This document shows, piece after piece, positions 5,355 through 5,407 of a stretch of 5,407 bases of DNA. The position numbers and the translations under genes are program-made. Below the pieces are notes generated by a model that worked only from the letters and a program-made list of their open reading frames with translations, was not told the origin of the DNA and made no database searches. The DNA is from Clostridiales bacterium (GTDB taxonomy: Bacteria > Bacillota > Clostridia > Christensenellales > Aristaeellaceae): positions 1 to 5,407 of the forward strand of contig JAAZAQ010000300.1 of assembly GCA_012514225.1 (NCBI GenBank), read 5' to 3'. The number at the start of each line of letters is the position of its first letter. Position 1 is the stretch's first letter.

Positions 5355-5400
5355 CCGGTCAGAGCCTGAAACACAGGCAATCAGCAAAGGAGAGAGAACC

Positions 5401-5407
5401 ATGAAAA
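5401..5407 (+). CDS. Start of an unidentified gene, truncated by the right edge
   Basis: ATGAAA follows AAAGGAG (5386-5392) at 8 bases. The terminator, operator and promoter upstream support a new gene here. A second in-frame ATG at 5350, with no stop between, has an even better site, AAGGAGG (5338-5344) at 5 bases, and would add MLRSEPETQAISKGERT. If the promoter at 5327-5354 is used, only the 5401 start is on the transcript. Nothing can be said of the product. Confidence 0.5.

Overview
The window looks like chromosomal DNA of a GC-rich Firmicute of the Clostridia type. This is inferred from strong AGGAGG-type ribosome binding sites, GTG and TTG starts, tightly packed genes, a PhoP/PhoR-style two-component pair and a PepSY-domain secreted protein. 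The lineage below that level cannot be fixed from the sequence.

Left half, minus strand (1-1932), read right to left: a short SRP (4.5S-type) RNA gene with its own sigma-70 type promoter (1774-1932), then glyA (serine hydroxymethyltransferase, 480-1718) ending in a strong GC-rich hairpin terminator (428-464), then the first 128 codons of polA (DNA polymerase I 5'-nuclease domain, 1-385), which runs off the window. These are housekeeping genes.

Right half, plus strand (1967-5407): an OmpR-family response regulator (2055-2738) and, three bases later, its membrane histidine kinase (2742-4100). Next comes a secreted PepSY-domain protein (4171-5229) with an extraordinary C-terminus: a Trp/Asp segment, an Arg/Pro/Ala/Thr linker and a 38-residue tail of which 33 residues are Asp. 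A terminator follows at 5270-5293, and a new gene begins at the right edge (ATG at 5401, or in frame at 5350).

The main observation is a repeated tandem direct-repeat element, TGTRAGRA twice with an exact 11-bp period. It occurs before the response regulator (1967-1985), at the end of the kinase gene before the PepSY gene (4085-4103) and before the right-edge gene (5293-5311). An 11-bp direct repeat is the known architecture of OmpR/PhoB-family binding sites. At the second and third sites the distance from the downstream repeat to the predicted -10 box is identical (45 bp). The simplest reading is a small local regulon. The kinase senses something at the cell surface, the regulator binds these boxes, and it controls its own operon, the polyaspartate PepSY protein and the next gene. 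The signal and the role of the Asp-rich protein are unknown; cation binding and feedback on the kinase are inferences.
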